This document shows positions 1-11,499 of a stretch of 64,000 nt of DNA, in pieces. How positions within the stretch are numbered: position 1 is the stretch's first letter; the number at the start of each line of letters is the position of its first letter. This DNA is from Acanthosepion esculentum (Eukaryota > Mollusca > Cephalopoda > Sepiida > Sepiidae). The DNA lies in NCBI GenBank assembly GCA_964036315.1, contig OZ038496.1, positions 18,655,685 through 18,719,684 on the forward strand. Direction: 5' to 3'. Below the pieces are notes generated by a model, which ran no database searches, was not told the DNA's origin, and worked only from the letters and a program-made list of their open reading frames with translations. The position numbers and the translations under genes are program-made.

Positions 1-223
1 TTTTGCAGCTATTTGTTTAACTGCTTATTGGCTTGACATGTGGAATGTTATATTCTTCTGATTGCTAAGGTGTTTTCTTGGGGATTTTGTTTAAACAAGT
101 TCTTCAGGTCTCTGAACCGGAAAGTATCAACATTATTTACTTTGGTCTGAAGGGAAAATTTTTATCTTTGTTTTCTACAATGATTGTGTTTTATTATTTT
201 TCATTAAGTTGACTTGTTCTTTC

Positions 224-1360
224 TGATTGTCTTTCTCATGTCTTGCCTTGAAATTTATGTTCCCTTTTTTCTCTCTTGCATTATCCCTCTCTCTCTCTCT
301 CTTTCATTTTCTCTTAATTTCTTTTTCCTTTTTTCTTTACTCCCCTTTTCTCCTTTTTTCCTTTGCCTCTTTCTTTTGACTGTTCCTATTTTCTTGGATT
401 TCATTCTTTTTTTTTCCCTCTGATCCTATTTCGTTTCTTCTTCTTTTCATCATCTGCTTTTCTCCTGTCTACTTCTCCTGCTGTCTTTTTCTTCTCTTCC
501 TACCTTCTTCTTCTCATTTTCTTTATTTGCTTTCATCTTTTTCCCTTCACCTTCAAGTTACCACTTCTTCATATTTTCTTCTCATTTTCTTTATTTTTCT
601 TCTTTTTTCATTCATCTTCAAGTTATCATTTCTTATTTTCTTCTTCTCATTTTTCTTAATTCTTCTTTTTTCATTCACCTTCAAATTTTCACTTCATCTT
701 TCTTAATTTCTTCTTGTATTTCTTTCTTATCATTTTCTTCTTCTTTTTCCGATTCTCATTTTATTCATTTATTTTCTTTCTTTTTCATTCACCTTCTAGT
801 TATTATTTCTTATTTTCTTCTTTTTCATCTTTATTTTCTTTCCATTTCCCATTTTGTCTTTCTTTTCATCCTTTTTTCATTCACCAACAAGTTATTCATT
901 CTTCATTATTTTTCTCTTTCTTATTCTTCTTCTTTCCAGTTCCCATTTTTGCTTCCTTTAATTTCTTTTATTCACCTTCAAATCATCACTTCTTCATTCT
1001 TCTTATTTTTTTCTTCTTCTTTGTAGTTCTCATCTTGCATTCTTTTTTCCTTTTTCGTTCACCTTCAAGTAATAACTTCTTGCTCTTCCTCTTATTACTT
1101 TCTTCTTTCTTAATATATTTCTTCTTTCTAGTTTTCATTTTGACTCCTCCTTTTCTTCATTTTTCATTCACCTTCAAGTCATCAGTTGTTCTTCTCATCC
1201 ACCTCTAACTTTGACACTCCCTGACTTTTTGTCATGTTTTTTCTCTAACTCTCTTATTTATTAGTCTTTTCTTATTTAATTATTTTTCTGACACTCTCTC
1301 TTTTTCTTGCTTCTCTTTATCTTCCTCTTCTTCTCATCTTCTTTCTCTTTTGCTCTCCCC
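224..1360. repeat. Pyrimidine-rich (C/T) degenerate tandem repeat
   Basis: Over a kilobase of almost pure C/T on the + strand. From about 540 onward a degenerate core, close to ttcattcaccttcaagt, recurs near 550, 615, 677, 790, 880, 970, 1060 and 1165, so this is a decayed tandem array with units of roughly 60-115 bp. The Phe/Ser/Leu-rich open frames across it are composition artefacts. A purine-rich array of the same style lies at 22.6-23.8 kb. Confidence 0.8.
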
Positions 1361-1773
1361 AGCTCATTAAACACCTATATCTACATCTGCACTCAAAAGC
1401 AGAAAAACATACAACAAAAAAAAAATCTCCGAGGCAAAAACATTGTCTGATGCTAGCAGACAGCATTAAGTCAATGTTCCTTAAATTACAGATTAACATA
1501 CCTTTCCCCTCAACCCATGAGCTGTACCACTTCCATATCTACCTTAGCATTTGAATCCTTCAGCCTTCTAGATAGCCCTTGTCCCTAATGGGGGTGATTA
1601 AAATTTATCTGCCTGTAAAAAAGCAAGAAACTATTTCATGTAAACTCCTTACAATACCCACTTGTCAACTTGATTAACAAAATACTTTAGGTCCTCGTGA
1701 AAATTTTGTAGATTTTATGGATTTATTTGTAAGTGTCTTTTTTTAAAATTTCACAATGCCGAACTCTGTTAGC

Positions 1774-1966
1774 TTATTTATTTTATTTTTATTTATTTTA
1801 TTTTTATTTATTTTATTTTGTTTTTATTTATTTTGTTTTTATTTATTTTGTTTTTATTTATTTTGTTTTTATTTATTTTGTTTTTATTTATTTTGTTTTT
1901 ATTTATTTTGTTTTTATTTATTTTGTTTTTATTTATTTTGTTTTTATTTATTTTGTTTTTATTTAG
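1774..1966. repeat. 15-bp minisatellite
   Basis: About 12-13 nearly perfect copies of ttttgtttttattta. The first few copies carry A where the rest carry G, so the G variant has spread by recent expansion. Fifteen is divisible by three, which keeps all three forward frames open; these frames are not genes. Confidence 0.95.
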
Positions 1967-1989
1967 TTTGTTGATTTTTCTTTTCTTTA

Positions 1990-2730
1990 ATCGGTGGATT
2001 TAGAAATTTATTTTCATATCCTGAAGCTTTAATCTGAGACTTCCAAATTTCTTTTCTATTTTGAAATCCTAGAATTTTGTATTTTTTTCTTCTTATTTAT
2101 TTATAAGCACTTTCAGATTATATGGCCTATTTTCCAAAATAGGAAATGTAAAAATTTTCTTTTTTTACATTAAAAATTGCTTGAAGTTTTCAATCATGAG
2201 TATAGATATTTTTAGAGTAGTTTAAATAAATACTCTGTTTCTTTTTATTAAAATAATTAAATACTAAACTCTTTAATTCTTTGAGTAATTGTCAGGAGAA
2301 AATTAAGTGTTGATTAAAACATTAACAGTGGCTTATTTTTCTGAACTCGGAAAGCTTTGAGAACGTGCCTGCCAGATAAGGAAGTTAGCTTCAGTAAAAC
2401 AAATGCTGATACAGTCAATTAACACTGTTGTTGGTGCTGGTCTTGCAAGCCATTGAAAGTGAGTTCAGTCATCAGTATATGTTACAGAAATCTGTCCTTT
2501 TATCAAATACTTTCTCTGACAAATATCACTCTGTTAGCATGCTGATCTAACAAGATGTTGAAATAAAACAGGATTTTTTCTATCAAATATTAAAGCTGCT
2601 CAAGTCCAACAAATATCTGGATAAGCACTTGTGAATATTTTGTTGGTAACATTCCTGATCTTTTAAACTGTATAAAGAAAATTCAGTTATAATCAGTTAT
2701 TTTAGAAAATGAATAGATTATTTCAGATTA
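1990..2730. other. Unassigned AT-rich spacer
   Basis: I recognise no gene, terminal repeat or tandem array here. The stretch is AT-rich with no long open frame. Confidence 0.5.
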
Positions 2731-3350
2731 TTTGAGAGGAGAAATTATTATCATTATTATATGCCTTTCTATCCAGACCAGCATCCTCATCTTGGTTGTT
2801 ATACTCACAATGTTTCCCAGGATCTTTGAGATGAGGAATTATCATTATTATTTGCCTTTCTATCCAGACCAGCACCCTCATCTTGGTTGTTATACTCACA
2901 ATGTTTCCCAGGATCTTTGAGATGAGGAATTATCATTATTATATGCCTTTCTATCCAGACCAGCATCCTCATCTTGGTTGTTATACTCACAATGTTTCCC
3001 AGGATCTTTGAGATGAGGAATTATCATTATTATTTGCCTTTCTATCCAGACCAGCACCCTCATCTTGGTTGTTATACTCACAATGTTTCCCAGGATCTTT
3101 GAGATGAGGAATTACCATTATTATATGCCTTTCTATCCAGACCAGCATCCTCATCTTGGTTGTTATACTCACAATGTTTCCCAGGATCTTTGAGATGAGG
3201 AATTACCATTATTATATGCCTTTCTATCCAGACCAGCATCCTCATCTTGGTTGTTATACTCACAATGTTTCCCAGGATCTTTGAGATGAGGAATTACCAT
3301 TATTGTATGCCTTTCTATTTAGAACAGTATGCCCATCCTGGTTATTAAAC
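2731..3350 (-). repeat. 91-bp satellite (about 6.7 copies)
   Basis: Monomers start near 2731, 2825, 2916, 3007, 3098, 3189 and 3280 (partial). Spacing is exactly 91 bp after the first, slightly longer, copy. Copies 1-4 alternate between atatgcc/agcatcc and atttgcc/agcaccc variants, giving a 182-bp dimer, whereas copies 5-6 are alike. On the minus strand the monomer matches the inner part of dispersed family E (gaaacattgtg ... gatgagga ... aatgataattcctcatc). The array appears to have expanded from one such insertion, whose unexpanded remainder continues to about 3460. Confidence 0.95.
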
Positions 3351-3465
3351 TTGTAATGCTTCAGCCATTGTACTGCCTAGCCTTCTTCAGGTGTCTTTCC
3401 AGAAGTTTACCAAGTATGACGGGCACTGAAGGAGGCTAAATGGCACAATGGTTGAACATCTATGT
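3350..3465 (-). repeat. Dispersed repeat family E, remnant beside the satellite
   Basis: On the minus strand cacctgaagaaggct is followed by a short spacer and the family E tail, directly continuous with the 91-bp array. The GAAA block is mutated here to gaag. This segment links the satellite to its dispersed parent. Confidence 0.6.
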
Positions 3466-3509
3466 GTATAACAACCAAGACAAACAGGAAATCATATAAC
3501 AGAAAAACA

Positions 3510-3725
3510 ATCTATTTACATTATTCAGACTATTGTCCTCATCTTTGTCGACAAATTTATTACAACATTTCGGCCGTTATATGCACCGGCATTCTTCAGG
3601 TGGTTGGAATGTTGAACTGAGGCCTTTATTTCGCTCACTGGGGTAGACTGTTCTAGTTCCACGTGCCATGTTTAATGGATGTCAGTTATCTCCTGTTAAT
3701 TCCTCTCTCCAAGTTCTCCACTGCC
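3510..3725 (-). repeat. Dispersed repeat family E (CTGAAGA...CCGAAA motif)
   Basis: On the minus strand this contains the shared landmarks of family E: cctgaagaatgccgg, then ggccgaaatgttgtaata, then gatgaggacaatagtc and aatgtaaatag. Other copies lie near 32.97, 33.60, 35.93, 46.80 and 49.08 kb. CTGANGA, a potential GGCC stem, and GAAA appear in the order of a hammerhead core (minus strand), but the base at the cleavage position is not canonical. I treat it as hammerhead-like only. Confidence 0.6.
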
Positions 3726-3954
3726 TATAGACAGATACTGAAAAACAATCTTGTGGTAAAATTGGGCTTATATTTTGATAATTTGCCAATTCAGATTTAC
3801 AGTGTGATGCTGAGTATGTAGATAGATGGGTTCAAAGGTTGGAAGTATGACTAACTCTTACCAGCCAGTATTTACAAGGACAAGTTTTACTAGGTGCATT
3901 GTCACAACTGGTTCAATGCTAGGTGGAAATTTATTAAACAATTTTCAGCATTAA

Positions 3955-4640
3955 TCATCTGTGAGAGATCCCTTTCTGCTTTCCATCAGCATGGCTGATG
4001 CTAACCTCCAGGAGAGTGAGTCATTGTACTTTCTTGGCCTAACATTCTCGACTAACATGAAGTGAAAAGACTATAATGAATCCACTGCTAGGTCAGCTGC
4101 TAAGAAATTTGGTTCAGTGTCATGCTAGATACGTTTTATCTCCTATAAATCTACTGTTCATCCATGCTTTGAATGTTGCTGCCACTTATAGTCTGGTAGT
4201 CTCACTATATATCTAGAATCCTTGATAAAATCCAAATAAGAATCATCAATATTATTGGTCCTGATCTGGTGTCTTGGCTTTAGTCACTTCTCCACTGCAA
4301 TAAAGTTGCCCTCCTGTGTCTTTTCTATAAATACTTTCATGGCTTCTGTTCAGATGTGCTCTTTGCCATGGTACCTGGTTTATGCTAACAGTTTCTTTTC
4401 TCACATTTCTAACTTATGGAACTCTCTTCCGGCTCCATGATTTCCAGCTAACTTTAATCTACAAAAATTTAAATGGAGTATCAATCGCTTCCTACTGTCC
4501 TCCTGATTCTTCTTCTTTTGTTCTAGCTTCATGGTAAAGTTTCTGTTTTCTGATTCTTCCACTCCCAATAACCCCTTGTGTTTTAGTAGCTATACTGCCT
4601 TGCTTAGGGTAAAATTGATTTTTTTAAAATCAATTTCACC
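3955..4640 (+). pseudogene. LINE family A, 3' end fragment (CR1/Jockey-like)
   Basis: Several frames translate into the thumb and C-terminal region of a non-LTR reverse transcriptase: a degenerate SMADANLQE...AARSAAKKFG block, then LSH..., FYKYFHG-like, NSFFSHISNLWNSLPA and a NLQKFK-like end. The reading frame is broken repeatedly, and part of the region between the VPRL and NSFF blocks is deleted. The 3' end resembles the family terminus (tagtggcttta...gtgaaatgatt). The same family recurs at 5.2, 16.3, 20.2 (minus), 30.1 (minus), 35.0 and 43.7 kb. Confidence 0.75.
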
Positions 4641-4655
4641 CTGCCTGGTCTTATA
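4614..4655. repeat. Short palindrome at LINE 3' end
   Basis: agggtaaaattgatttt and its near-perfect reverse complement aaaatcaatttcaccct meet head to head across about three T residues. This looks like two LINE A 3' ends joined tail to tail, the second reduced to a stub. Confidence 0.6.
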
Positions 4656-5194
4656 ATCAGGACCTATTCTCAGTACTGATGAAAGTTGACTTGGAATTTC
4701 ATGTGTGAAAAGGAGGAGTGATTGTTTCCTTTAAATTTAATTAACCTTTAATTGTTATATATTTATAATTTATTTTAATGAAACCCAATGAGAGAGGATT
4801 GATAAACTGGTTAAGCTGCTTTTTTGTTGTGTTTTCTATTGTGATATTACCTCTTTACAGGAATGTAGACTTCTTTTTGTTACCTCATTCTTTGTTATAT
4901 TCTTTCTTGTGCCTTTTTTAACATAACTGTTTTTATAGCTATTAATAAATAGTTTCTATTCTTACAAACTACGGAAAATAAAGTTAACAAATATTCTAGA
5001 AATAAAACATTGCTCTATTCAGAGAAATGTCCCCAGTCTTTTTTACTTTGTATTTATTTGCATTCCCAGAAGTGTACAGCAGTATTTAACTCATTAATGC
5101 CCACTCTGAAATCTGGTATTAATTATAGGTCTCAAAAAAATATCCAGTATTAATTATGGTAATGGTACCAGTAATATTAGCCATTGCCTTATAA

Positions 5195-5650
5195 GGAAAT
5201 GTTATCGGTCCTGACATAGGATCTTGGCTTCAGTTACTTTCTCATCACCATAATGTAGCTACCTATACCATTCATATAAATATTTTCATTGTAATTGTTC
5301 TGATGAGCTTTTCCCTTTGGTACCTCAACTTTACAAATATAACTGCAGTACTAGACTGGAAGCTAGGCCTCATCATTTTACAGTTGAAATGGTTAGATGT
5401 AATTGTAAGTTTTATGCTAACAATTTCTTCTTTCGAACTTCTCACTTGTGGAACTCTCTTCCAACCTCTAGGTTACCAGTCAACTTTAAATACAATGCCA
5501 GTTGTTATCTTCTGTCTTCTTAATTCCTGTTCTTTTATTGTTCTTCCTCCTTAATAATGTTTTTTCTTTTGCTCATATTTTTTCACACTCATGAAGCCAT
5601 AAGTCTTAGTTGCTTTATTGTCTTGTTTGTTGCAAAATAAAATGAAATAT
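5195..5650 (+). pseudogene. LINE family A, 3' end fragment
   Basis: Two overlapping broken frames give MSFSLWYLNFTNI..., then FYANNFFFRTSHLWNSLPT and PVNFKYNASCYLLSS. These match the other LINE A copies in order. The fragment ends in a degenerate version of the tagttgctttattg...aaatgaaat terminus. It is non-functional. Confidence 0.7.
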
Positions 5651-5654
5651 TTAG

Positions 5655-6270
5655 CATTCACTGACCGAGCAGCCAATGCTACTTTCTGTTGACATTTATA
5701 AAATCTTTCTCTTAAAACAATTTTTCAGAAAAATAGCGTTATATACTGTACCTATGAACTGTAATGGTTATGTCCCAGTCCTCATAAATACATTGAGCAC
5801 TACTGTGAGTTGGAGGTAATATGCTGTCTGAGTAGTTCATCACTAGCAGTGGTTTACCTACTTCACGCTGCTGGCGAGTATTGTATTTTGTTGATGTTAT
5901 AAACATTACCATTTCATTTCCAACCTCTGTTTTGGTTATTCCACATTCAGTAACCTTTTCTAGGCTACAACAAATATGTTTCTCAAGTCCACTAACTGTT
6001 ATTGCTTTTTCCAGTCAGAACTCGGCATTCAGTAACTGAGAAGCCAGTGCTACTTTTGGTTGAAATTTATAAAATCTCTCTTAAAACAATTTTTCAGGAA
6101 AATAAGTTTCTCAAGTCCACTAACTGTTATTGCTCCTCCCACTCGACATACATTGACCGAGCAGCCAGTGCTACTTTTGGTTGAAATTTATAAAATCTTT
6201 CTCTTCAAACAATTTTTCAGGAAAATAGGTTCCCTCACGTCCACTGTTATTGCTCTCTCGATTATTGATG
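5655..6270 (+). repeat. Tandem copies of a dispersed repeat (unit about 120 bp)
   Basis: A block of the form gacc(g)agcagccagtgctacttt...gaaatttataaaatctt...aacaatttttcaggaaaata occurs near 5661, 6023 and 6144. The last two copies are adjacent and share ctcaagtccactaactgtta. A diverged copy lies near 12.02 kb, and an inverted one near 49.50-49.63 kb. Family unknown. Confidence 0.75.
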
Positions 6271-6349
6271 GCAGCTATCTTCCTCACATTTTGTTTGAAA
6301 TAGTGTGGGACATCAACATCTTGATTATACCATTATTTTCTCATTGAGT

Positions 6350-7970
6350 TAAATATGCCTTCCATTTTAGTTGTTGCTGCTGTTGAAAGTCCTCAAGTGA
6401 TGTCATTTCTGCTATTAGGTATAGTTCATTGTTTGTGATTCTTTAGTGCTAGTCCACAATATTCAAAGAAGAATGGTCTTTACTATGACCTAAATATTTT
6501 ACTGACTCATAGCCATTTTTAATCATTTATGTGAAACAGCGTTTGCATAGAGACAATTTAGATATTTGTGAATGAGTTTATCACTATACATGACATCCAT
6601 GTGAAACTGTCGACCTGACAAGGCTATTTAAAACCATGACTCATTTTTTTTAGGTTAATGTTTTGGTTTTGTAGCAATTGGCAGTATTAGGTGAAACTAC
6701 TAAGACAGCATATTTTATGTTATGTTTCCTTATCTCCTATACTAAATTTGTTATAACAGATTCATGCACCAAAGTATTTTAAGTGTTTAGTATTTACTAA
6801 TTCCACATCCTGAATTTTTATGGCGGATTTCAAGGCATATGTGCCATTACTGGTTTCATTTTAATTTCAGGTCATAGTTTCTGTTTTGAAAAAATTTAAC
6901 TTGAGTCCTATTTCTTGGAATACTTAGTTGAGAATGTTAATTTGGGCGGGGCGGGGTCAAGATCATTCTTAGCCTAACTACAAATACCTATCTCATCAGC
7001 ATATTGCCACTATCTTCATCAGTATATTTGCCTTAGGAGGGAAAGCCAGATTGCTATTTTCTATTTGGTGATTTGTTTGGGATGTGGTATGAAATGCTTA
7101 AATGATCAGTGTCCATCTCTTCCTGGGTACGATGATAAACTACATCTGGAAACAAGGCCTCTGATTGGTAGATTGGAGGTTCTGAGGAGTTTGAAACCAC
7201 CTGTTGTTCCCCAGTCCACCCTGACCCAGGGTGGTAGCATCTGTTAGGGTTCCAGCTGTGGGCAAATAGTGAATAAATTTTTGAAATCAGTTTTCAAACT
7301 ATCTTCTCAGATCAAATTAAATTTTTTTTTTTTTCAGTGAAAGAGATACTACACATTGATCTTAAGACTGGAAAACCAGTAGAGAAGGATTTTATACTTG
7401 ACTGCAAACTTTGTATTAAGCAAAAGTCTTTTTTCACTATTTCTTCCTATAGATATTTTCACTCAGGAGTACTTAAAGAAAACTAAAGTGGTTTGCCTTA
7501 AAACAATGTCTGCTGACCAATCAGCTTAGCGAATTTCTATCTTGTTGTTGAAAGACATGTCAGGTGTGTTCTTACATATGATCAATAAAGTGATATAACT
7601 CACTCATATATCTTCTGTAATACTTTGAGCTCTGAATGGCAGGCTTTACAAAGAAACATGTCCACCATTTTGGATTTAAGATTGTCTGCGTTTAGGTGAA
7701 ATATGTTTCCTTGAAGGATATTACTTACAATTGGATTATTGTACCTGACAGGAAAAATGTTTGGGAATATTTGTGGACGTGTTGCGTATTTTTTTATTTT
7801 ATTAAAGTAAATTGTGTTGATAGAATTTTTTTTTCTGGATTCTTGAAACTAATCAGATCTTTTCAAGGAAAAGCAATAAAACTGAATAATTTTTTTCTCT
7901 AAGACAACAGAAAATGTGACACAAATATCTGAAGCTAAAAAGTATAACAAACAAGAAAATTTTATTAGGT
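6350..7970. other. Unassigned spacer
   Basis: No recognisable gene or element. It includes a small G-rich run (gggcggggcgggg near 6945) and scattered short open frames without family resemblance. Confidence 0.5.
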
Positions 7971-7974
7971 ATAA

Positions 7975-8222
7975 GGAAAAGCATACTGAATGGCTATACC
8001 GCATAAACTTCCCAGATGACGAGAAGACTTGAGTCAACAAAAATGTGGCCCTACAGAAGAATGCTGAGAATACCATGGATGGAGCATGTATGCAACTAGG
8101 AAGTTTTAAGGAAAACGGTAATACTTAGATTCAAAAAGAGACATTTTAAATTTCTGGGGCACATAATAAAGAAAGAGGGGTTGGAAAATTTGACACTTAC
8201 AGATGAATGGAGGCATAATGTT
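7975..8222 (+). pseudogene. LINE family B, 3' coding fragment (RTE-like)
   Basis: The broken frames resemble the region downstream of RT in an RTE/BovB-style LINE: ATKMWPYRRMLRIPWMEHV, then KRHFKFLGHIIKKEGLENLTLT. Frame breaks between the blocks make this a dead copy. Family B also occurs at 32.5, 35.8 (minus), 40.1, 40.4, 54.7, 59.1, 59.7, 63.0 and 63.2 kb. Confidence 0.75.
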
Positions 8223-8939
8223 GCCATCACTAGTGATCACTCCAAATACCTTTGTAATCACCATTAGACTCATCCGACTCTTTTCGAATCCTTTACACCG
8301 TCCTCAAATTGACACCCAAAGACTGAAATGTTTGTATTAGAGCTTTTGGTGCAAATTCCAAGCAGTACCTCATGCAGTTTCCAAATTTCTGCTTCATCGT
8401 GGTGCTTTTTTGTTCTCACAGACAGTGCTCAAGTGAGCCTACTATACTGTGCAATTTATAAAATAAAAAAGAAACAGCATGCATGCATGAAATAAAAACA
8501 TAAAATGGCGTCACTTTGCCCATCACACCATGTATTATTTTGCTTGTACCATAAAAATGATGATATATTGAAGTAATTTTTAAATTTTATTGGTTACAAT
8601 TTCTACATAAATAACCTGAGATGGTAAACTATGGCCTGCCTGATGTTTTTAGGCAGCCTGCAATGGTGCAATATTTTTTTAAATTCCCATAGATAGATTT
8701 TGGTATTTTTTGATTGCATGCTGCATAAAATAGTAAATCTATACATAACAGAAAAAAAAAGCAGCAACTCTGCAAACTATATACTCTCGACTCTCTCATC
8801 GAATTCGAAGTATGAGGGTCAAGCAGATCAGTTCCTAGGAAACTGACAGCCCGACACCAGCACATGAGATTTGATTATAGTTGTGAAGGTTTTCTGCAGA
8901 ACCATCCACACTTTTTGAAGAGTTAAATACAGATACGAG

Positions 8940-9185
8940 GTGCACTACGTGCCACAGGCTCCACAAACACGACCCTCCGCAGGCTTTGAATTCAGAGTTG
9001 TACTTCTCCTTGACCAGTTGTCATCCAAGGCTATAGAACTCAGTCTATCTTGCTATTTACCCGTAGCTGAAGGGAGAAGAAGAGGATTCACACCATTCCC
9101 AAGGGTATTAGCATATAACGTAATGGATTCGACTGGAATTCGAACTCGGCTCTCTGATTCCTCGATCCTTGGCTTATTTAAGGCC
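8940..9185 (-). repeat. tRNA-derived SINE D (5'-truncated)
   Basis: The minus strand carries a strong Pol III B box (gagttcgaattcc) at about 9132-9144, followed by the family body: aatccattac, atacccttggga, tcttctcccttc, a degenerate agctacgggtaaatagca and ccttggatgacaactgg. The A-box end is missing or diverged. Full copies lie at 45.1 and 61.0 kb. Confidence 0.8.
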
Positions 9186-9199
9186 AAAACATATTTTGG

Positions 9200-10280
9200 A
9201 TTGTAGAAAGTTATTTACAATACCTGGTGTTCCATAGCAATATTGACTATTTATTTTATTCATTTACTTGTTTTTTTCCCTCCTGCACCAATAGGATTAA
9301 ATAGGTTCACCTACTGCACAGTTCACACCCCACCCTGCATTTCAAACAGGAGTAGTGGTTTATCCCTTGTTTCCTCTTTAGAATAGAGTTTCCTTTCCTT
9401 CTAAAGTATACTTCAACTCCTTACTCTTAATGCTTGTCCTTGCTTATGTTAATACAATTCCACGTAGTAACCTTCTACTTGACTGGCTCTTGAGCCATGT
9501 CTAGGGTGAACATTAGTGAAACAAATAGTTGATAACTCAGACAGTAGATTAATTAACTTTGTTCTGATTGAGACAAAAAAATTGTACATTGGATCACTCA
9601 CAGTTGTATTGTCAATACAATTGTCTGTCACCATGGTTTCTGATGAGGTCGAAGGTTGTTTCTAATGAGTGGGCTGGTTCTGCATTGCAAATAAAAGGAG
9701 AGACTTCAATATGGGTGGCATTCAGACTGTCAGTCATGAAACATGCAGTCTACTGTTGATCATATTTGCTGATGAATGGAATCATTATCTTTTCCTGACA
9801 AGTGCCAGTAGGCGACTGACTGCCATTTCCAGCAAGCTCTACATTCATCAGGTGATAATATCATAAGAATTCCACTGATGCATACACTCTTCTCACATTG
9901 CAAGTGGCCACCTGCATGTGAAGCATGTGAGGCATTGTGTTCATTCTGTTTCAGATAAGTGAGTTAGAAATTCAGCTCAGAGATATCAAGGCTATGGCTA
10001 CTTGTTAATGATAATGGTGAAATTATCCATTTCCATACTGTAGGATTTAGTTGGGAAAACGAACCAATACTAGACTGTAATGCAAGTTTCTCTGACAGCT
10101 GTTTATTATCTGGGCCAGTTAGTAAGTGGTTTATATAATAGGCTGGAATGTCCGATCATGTTACATGCTTATCTGCCAACTGGATGCTAGTTTGAAACTT
10201 TCTTGTGAGGGTGAGTATCATATTTTGATTCTACACATACAGGAAACATTCATGTTAAATAGACATCTGTTTATCTCACA
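9200..10280. other. Unassigned spacer
   Basis: No supported gene or element was recognised. The short open frames lack family resemblance. Confidence 0.45.
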
Positions 10281-10289
10281 AGATGAATG

Positions 10290-10800
10290 TAGCACCCTGT
10301 TTGGCTGAAATTCATTCCTTTATTGGTGTGACTGGAGCGACCTCTCCAGGGTACAGGCCTGGGCGATGGTCTATGGAGACCATGCACTGCCCAGATCACA
10401 TGCCTCCTACTCTCAGCCATACTAACAAGATCCAAAGGAATACAGGACATTACATTTGGGGATGGCTTGGGTACAGTAGTTGCTGGAAAGTTGTCAGTGT
10501 TGACAGCTAACCACCTTTCTGACTCCACTCAAGGTTTACTTTCATAGCCATGTTTGGATATGACCACAAGACAACGAAGGTTTAAAATCAGGATGTTTTT
10601 TTCTTCTAGATAGACAGTTTTCCTGAACTGTCAAGCTCCATCTAGCCAAGGCATTTGGTTATGAAGCATTAGTTGTCTACCATCACCCATTTTCCTGCTT
10701 GAATCTGGACTTAGTTGTCATGTGTGGAGACACATGCTACAGAAGCATTTTATAGAAAGTGGGAGTTTGTTCCCACTATCACCCCAGCTATGACAAACTT
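10290..10800 (+). repeat. Unknown dispersed repeat F, copy 1
   Basis: Landmarks in order: accatgcactgcccagat, tctcagccatac, ggatggcttgggtacag, ctggaaagttgtcagtgtt, ggtttaaaatcaggat, cccattttcctgcttg, attttatagaaagtggga and ttcccactatcacccc. The same series recurs about 0.65 kb downstream as copy 2. Both copies end in the tatagaaagtggga...cactatcacccc block. I do not recognise the family. Confidence 0.75.
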
Positions 10801-10984
10801 TGAAACATAATAAATTTTTATATGCATTATTTATTTTAGAAACTCTTTAAATATATAAAATGTTAGTTAAACAAAAATACTAAAATACTTATATGATACT
10901 TTTCCACCTGAGATGTTGAGCTGACCCTGTCCCTCCTTTCAGAAGTTAAAGAGGCAAGACCTACAAGGCAGCAGGTGGTTTGAA

Positions 10985-11455
10985 TTCAGTTTTCCTTCTC
11001 CTAGACTGGTAATGGTATATGAATACCATGCACTGCCCAGATTACGTGCCCCCACTCTCTGCCATTCCAACAAGAGCCAAAAACATACACAGTAATACAA
11101 ATGTGGATGGCTTGGTACAGGAGTTTCTGGAAAGCTGTCAGTGTTCATGGCCAGTAGTTTTTGGGGCTCCATTTAGAGTTTTCTGTCTGGATTTACTTCC
11201 CTATCCTTTTTAATGTTTTGGATCTGACCCCAAGGCAGCAGAAGTTTAAAATCAAGGTTTTCTTTCATCGAGAGAGACTGCCTTCCTGAGCTCTCCACCT
11301 GCTCAAAGCAGCTGATTATGAGACACAAGTTATTTGACGTCATCCATTTTCCTGCTTGGATCTGCACTTAGTTGTCAGAGGTTATTTGAGACACATGATA
11401 ATTGAGCATTTTATAGAAAGTGGGAGCTTGTTCCCACTATCACCCCCCACTGTCA
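10985..11455 (+). repeat. Unknown dispersed repeat F, copy 2
   Basis: Repeats the landmark series of copy 1 (accatgcactgcccagat to ttcccactatcacccc) in the same orientation, with substitutions and small gaps. Its end runs straight into the C-rich minisatellite, which looks like local amplification of the terminal cactatcacccc motif. Confidence 0.75.
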
Positions 11456-11490
11456 CCCCCCCACTGTCACCCCCCACTGTCACCCCCCTA
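11433..11490 (-). repeat. C-rich minisatellite, G-quadruplex motif on minus strand
   Basis: Four tandem copies of a 13-14 bp unit (cccccccactgtca). The minus strand reads as runs of six or seven G separated by 7-nt tgacagt linkers, followed by another GGG. This satisfies the usual four-run G3+ N1-7 quadruplex pattern; the + strand could form an i-motif. It sits at the 3' end of repeat F. Confidence 0.8.
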
Positions 11491-11499
11491 CAACTATGA

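Noticed and set aside
214..1208. Open frames of up to 164 codons in the pyrimidine tract
   Set aside because: Composition (Phe, Ser, Leu) follows from C/T-only DNA; no domains, and all frames look alike.
1733..2003. Three overlapping frames of FYLFCFYLF-type repeats
   Set aside because: The 15-bp minisatellite keeps every frame open; not coding.
2805..3263. Four identical-length minus-strand frames of 61 codons
   Set aside because: They are the same frame repeated in each 91-bp satellite unit.
6944..6960. G-rich run gggcggggcgggg as quadruplex or SP1-type promoter site
   Set aside because: Only three G runs, and no other promoter feature or gene nearby.
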